A DNA stretch of 64,000 nucleotides from Phytophthora sp. 'mugwort'. Taxonomy: Eukaryota > Oomycota > Peronosporomycetes > Peronosporales > Peronosporaceae. Position 1 is the stretch's first letter; every line of letters begins with the position of its first letter. The notes beneath the pieces were generated by a model that was given only the letters and a program-made list of their open reading frames with translations, did no database searches and was not told the DNA's origin. Positions 63,001-64,000 of this stretch are shown here, piece by piece. The position numbers and the translations under genes were made by a program. The stretch spans positions 434,001 through 498,000 of the forward strand of contig JAUCEF010000018.1 in the NCBI GenBank assembly GCA_033558025.1, written 5' to 3'.

Positions 63001-64000
63001 TCTGCTGGTTTATTCCAGTCCGCTGTATCGCCGCTACTCCCGTCAGTTTGAGTTACTCCAGGTTTCTCCCATTGATAGACCGCAACGCAATGGAATTCGT
63101 CTTGGCCGACTGTCACCAAAGTTCGTCCATTAGACATCCAAGCTACGTGTGAGACACCACGATGATGGAATCCACGAAGAACGCTAAGCACCCCACCACC
63201 ACCTCCAGCTCCACTTTCGTTTAGCATCTGTGAAGACCAAATGACGATCTTTGGCAGCAACGCAGCTTCACCCGTCGCAATCACGCGACGATCCGATGGA
63301 TGCACAGCTAATGTCTGCACCAGTCCCGAGTGATGACACGCAAACCGTTGCCGGTGAGCGACGGTATCGTACACAACGACGACGTTACCTGCAGGATATA
63401 CGGCTTCGGCAGGTGACACATAGTGCACAATATTGCGGAGATCGCTGTTGTAGCCGTAGACCCACTCAAGCTCAAGACTGGCTGCTGGCAGACGCGGATC
63501 AATCGTGGGTGGCGCGCTGGGCGTCGCATTCGCCACTGCCAACTGCCAGGGACGACGCGCTAGCGTCTTGTTCATTGTGAAGACGGGTGCTGCTGCATCA
63601 AACGGTAGGCTTGCGTCTCTCTTCCGCGCGGCAGCTTCATCATCCAGAGCTGAGGATGCCAGAAGCCACGCCGTAGCCTCCCGTTCGGCGTCGCTGTCGT
63701 CTCCATCCTGTTCGTCCACGTACTCGTCCGGACAGTCAAAGTAGTCGACCCACGACGTCATTTCTGGCGTCGTGTCGGCAAAGCTTAAGAATTCCGGCAA
63801 CGACAAAAAGTCGTCCATTCCAGGCTTCTGAGCTTTCTGGAAGGCGTGCTGGGCCAGATCTTCAAGCACGAGTTCCGTCGGACACGACACGCCCACACAC
63901 AGTTTGCACAGTCCTGTTAACGTTGATTTGAACGCTAGCGTTAACTCATCCAGCGACAACTGGCCCGTCTCGTTGAAGTCGTAGCAACTGTACACGACTG
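57093..64000 (-). CDS. EML5/6-like microtubule-associated protein, three HELP-WD units, EF-hand (5' end beyond window)
   Basis: The minus strand is open for about 2,300 codons without an intron, from the stop at 57093 to the right edge. No ATG start is visible at the edge, so it is probably 5'-partial. The first visible residues form an EF-hand loop (DFNETGQLSLDEL, with Asp, Asn, Thr and Glu at the calcium positions). Three EMAP-like units follow, each opening with a HELP motif (LELEWVYGY; LELEWVYGYRCHDVRNN; FEMEHVFGLRTHDVRQN) and continuing as two beta-propellers' worth of WD-type repeats (for example GGKDGKVRVWSR, TTGDDGVLRIWDL, GGNDKSLFVWKV). Three units match animal EML5/EML6. EML proteins bind or recognise microtubules, including cilia and spindle. 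The EF-hand suggests calcium control and is not typical of animal EML5/6. Confidence 0.92.
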   Translation of the reverse strand, partial: VVYSCYDFNETGQLSLDELTLAFKSTLTGLCKLCVGVSCPTELVLEDLAQHAFQKAQKPGMDDFLSLPEFLSFADTTPEMTSWVDYFDCPDEYVDEQDGDDSDAEREATAWLLASSALDDEAAARKRDASLPFDAAAPVFTMNKTLARRPWQLAVANATPSAPPTIDPRLPAASLELEWVYGYNSDLRNIVHYVSPAEAVYPAGNVVVVYDTVAHRQRFACHHSGLVQTLAVHPSDRRVIATGEAALLPKIVIWSSQMLNESGAGGGGGVLSVLRGFHHRGVSHVAWMSNGRTLVTVGQDEFHCVAVYQWEKPGVTQTDGSSGDTADWNKPAELIFAGRGGREPVHALTVLNEPSGQSQFVTGGRRHLFFWARERDARYASSHALFARLPGVLGRKAKVQKILSLSALSGDTQGNGVIAGTARGQLLLFEGRNCVRVLYAHAAAVTTLFAFPGGVLSGGKDGKVRVWSRRLEPGAQFDLVALGSSSPRVRSLVASPEGGAKLLIATAGAEIFEIASSDGSNLHFGPVVCGHSAFQLHGLATHPLRRECCSVGDDRTVRVWDLSLHRQLRISALDAPARACAYSPDGSTIAVGQGAEDEDDESSAITDPDLVAWRRRQQPKLVNPNKQGAFAVLSEASLAVKFEAKDSKRPLRTMRFSGDGLTLAVGSSDNCIYSYHTEDWASKGKCRARDAGLVINTFDLSTTGEYIMANARNRGEMIFFESSSGVEITRVATLKDVEWLSCSCPYGWGVQGAWPTHKQQAYEISAVDRSPGVETSMLVTGDTLGSLRLFRYPCVSPESLCQVASGATSTISAVRFTADGSYVVASARDERCIFQWRVEREELGVDGGVNGSEDVDDVPATSDDERELSHGLERSAFDEAVAVGDFALELLAENLQDPSFNQEDETGEEPYEKSAPPATRPSKAWISSCVPPSEAPDEGDLELSTVPNDSLELEWVYGYRCHDVRNNLFLTRAKRLIVYPAANVVVILDTNLWLQRHFKQHTDEVTSLTTHFGTSVKPSNASQEIAASGQMGRLPVIHVWRIDSLEVLTSLRGFHRHGIAELRFNSAGNLLASVGLDDRNSLALYDWRSGELLAQASTSSVGRILGMSFQQELVIKRTASLPDESINPVEIPVPAIVIATVGAKSAVFWRLAAGRTLVKKDALLGRKSRQGGAPPWFLSVVYCGKDAIVGTASGDLFRFRGTELSSIVPAHTRGVAALYSTTGAAGGIVSGGQDGLVKLWSVELECLAEFGEFNTAAHHAIRSVFWDTTRETLLVGTRGSSIHLLSSLDGAVLSLKTPDGTPVTSLETHARGELHGLSVCYAKARGCTTGDDGVLRIWDLANHILLLSSKLDTSSRACAYSPDGDFIAVGLGSGGSGRRHKKDGSMLVFQDRGQSVELVYETRDTKQSVTVLRFSPDGQSLVCGALDGSVYIYDVPNNYTKRAVFSKHKAPITHVDVTRDSQYVRSNCKGFELFFADITTGSHVASATALRNQIWDTCSTIYNWSNQGVWPVAPTGLDTMTREITCCASSQPGAPFQGSNAILAAGNSHGSISIFKYPSFVPGAGAKTYYGHSGAVAQLGFSGAGGAFCVSIGRSDRCMFQWRRLYGAGSGSDAVISGNASIAKDPEGDPDLEAEGHFLPEAFVNDGGGAQSDVKPFVSAIYPPSGDRQEPSEADGVATHRTFEMEHVFGLRTHDVRQNAVYARPKRIIYPTGCIGVSYDRRQHRQQFYTGHTRPILCVATSPCGGFVASGEICAQNFTQERPRIHVWEPATCTRIVELSAFHSKAVTALSFSSPDGKLLAAVGQDEFHSLAVYRSASGRWFDGALFASSRTTRRAVFFVCFIEDPQTAGGCRLVSGGEDHVLFWKTTPPTLTARDGLFGARAQRQSVLCGASMGGLVVTGCASGHLYAWEASAVARVIPAHTGSVYAIHATSLGCATGGRDGHVKLWAHTTLIPLADFDIAACHPAPQNATVRSLCWDVAEDRLLLGTKSAELLELSRLTGDAILVSEGHFDRTVQLQGLTAHPQRPELVVTAAGDHSVRLWHLEKRCVIAKTTLDGALQSVAYSSDGKWLAVGFGGSAESSKNNHKDGAFAVLDGQTLELLHEGRDSKLSALDVTFSPDLTLLAVASADHCVYLYSTLDSFSLRFKFSKLSGRATRLDFAVDSSMARVSSDAFELQFVSTMDGSHITSAATAADVTWASHKCLFSWDAQGVWDIAGKPDDHVHALAKANTQEMLVAATNQGEIRVYNTPCLSRHTEQHKLHGHSLSVANVVFTCDDSRLVSIGGNDKSLFVWKVSKTKV

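Noticed and set aside
1..64000. tRNA, rRNA or CRISPR arrays
   Set aside because: I saw no tRNA-like B-box with matching acceptor arms, no rRNA sequence and no regularly spaced identical repeats. The short repeats present belong to coding minisatellites or transposons.

Overview
The window is nuclear DNA of an oomycete, most likely a Phytophthora. The reasons are compact genes with few, short GT-AG introns, GC-rich third positions, single-copy eukaryotic genes (eL31, A-type cyclin, Yippee, PUF60, RP2, EML, nucleostemin-like GTPase), and decayed hAT, MULE, pogo-like and Ty3/gypsy elements of the kind common in Phytophthora. The species assignment is an inference from style, not from a search.

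Layout. 1-3118: a nucleostemin-family GTPase cut by the left edge (minus) diverges from a RhoGEF-like protein (plus). 3368-21984: nine intronless minus-strand genes lie head to tail and form one family-like array. Seven end in a PX (phosphoinositide-binding) domain. Six begin with MGCxQS, a strong context for N-myristoylation plus palmitoylation. The middle of each protein is an acidic, Glu/Val/Ala-rich, low-complexity stretch that varies from a few tens of residues to about 1,450. One member keeps the lipid anchor but has no PX. Another has neither but ends in a membrane tail anchor. 21985-29197: eL31 (plus), a type I DnaJ with a CaaX box (minus) and a five-exon A-type cyclin (minus). 29198-47624: an 18-kb transposon graveyard with a hAT relic carrying a large inverted repeat, an old plus-strand MULE split by a younger minus-strand MULE flanked by a 10-bp target-site duplication, a second hAT relic, interlocked Ty3/gypsy fragments and a pogo-like fragment. 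47625-64000: a five-exon RP2/XRP2 homologue (minus), a large PH-FYVE protein (plus), a seven-exon PUF60-like splicing factor (plus), a four-exon Yippee protein (minus), and an EML5/6-like protein with three HELP-WD units and an EF-hand (minus), cut by the right edge.

How the genes may work together. The PX array is the most unusual part. Its members look like extensible linkers with a membrane anchor at one end and a phosphoinositide reader at the other, varied by local duplication, spacer expansion and module loss. A role in tethering or organising membranes is inference. The RhoGEF, PH-FYVE and RP2 genes also concern lipid membranes or small GTPases, but nothing in the sequence links them to the array.
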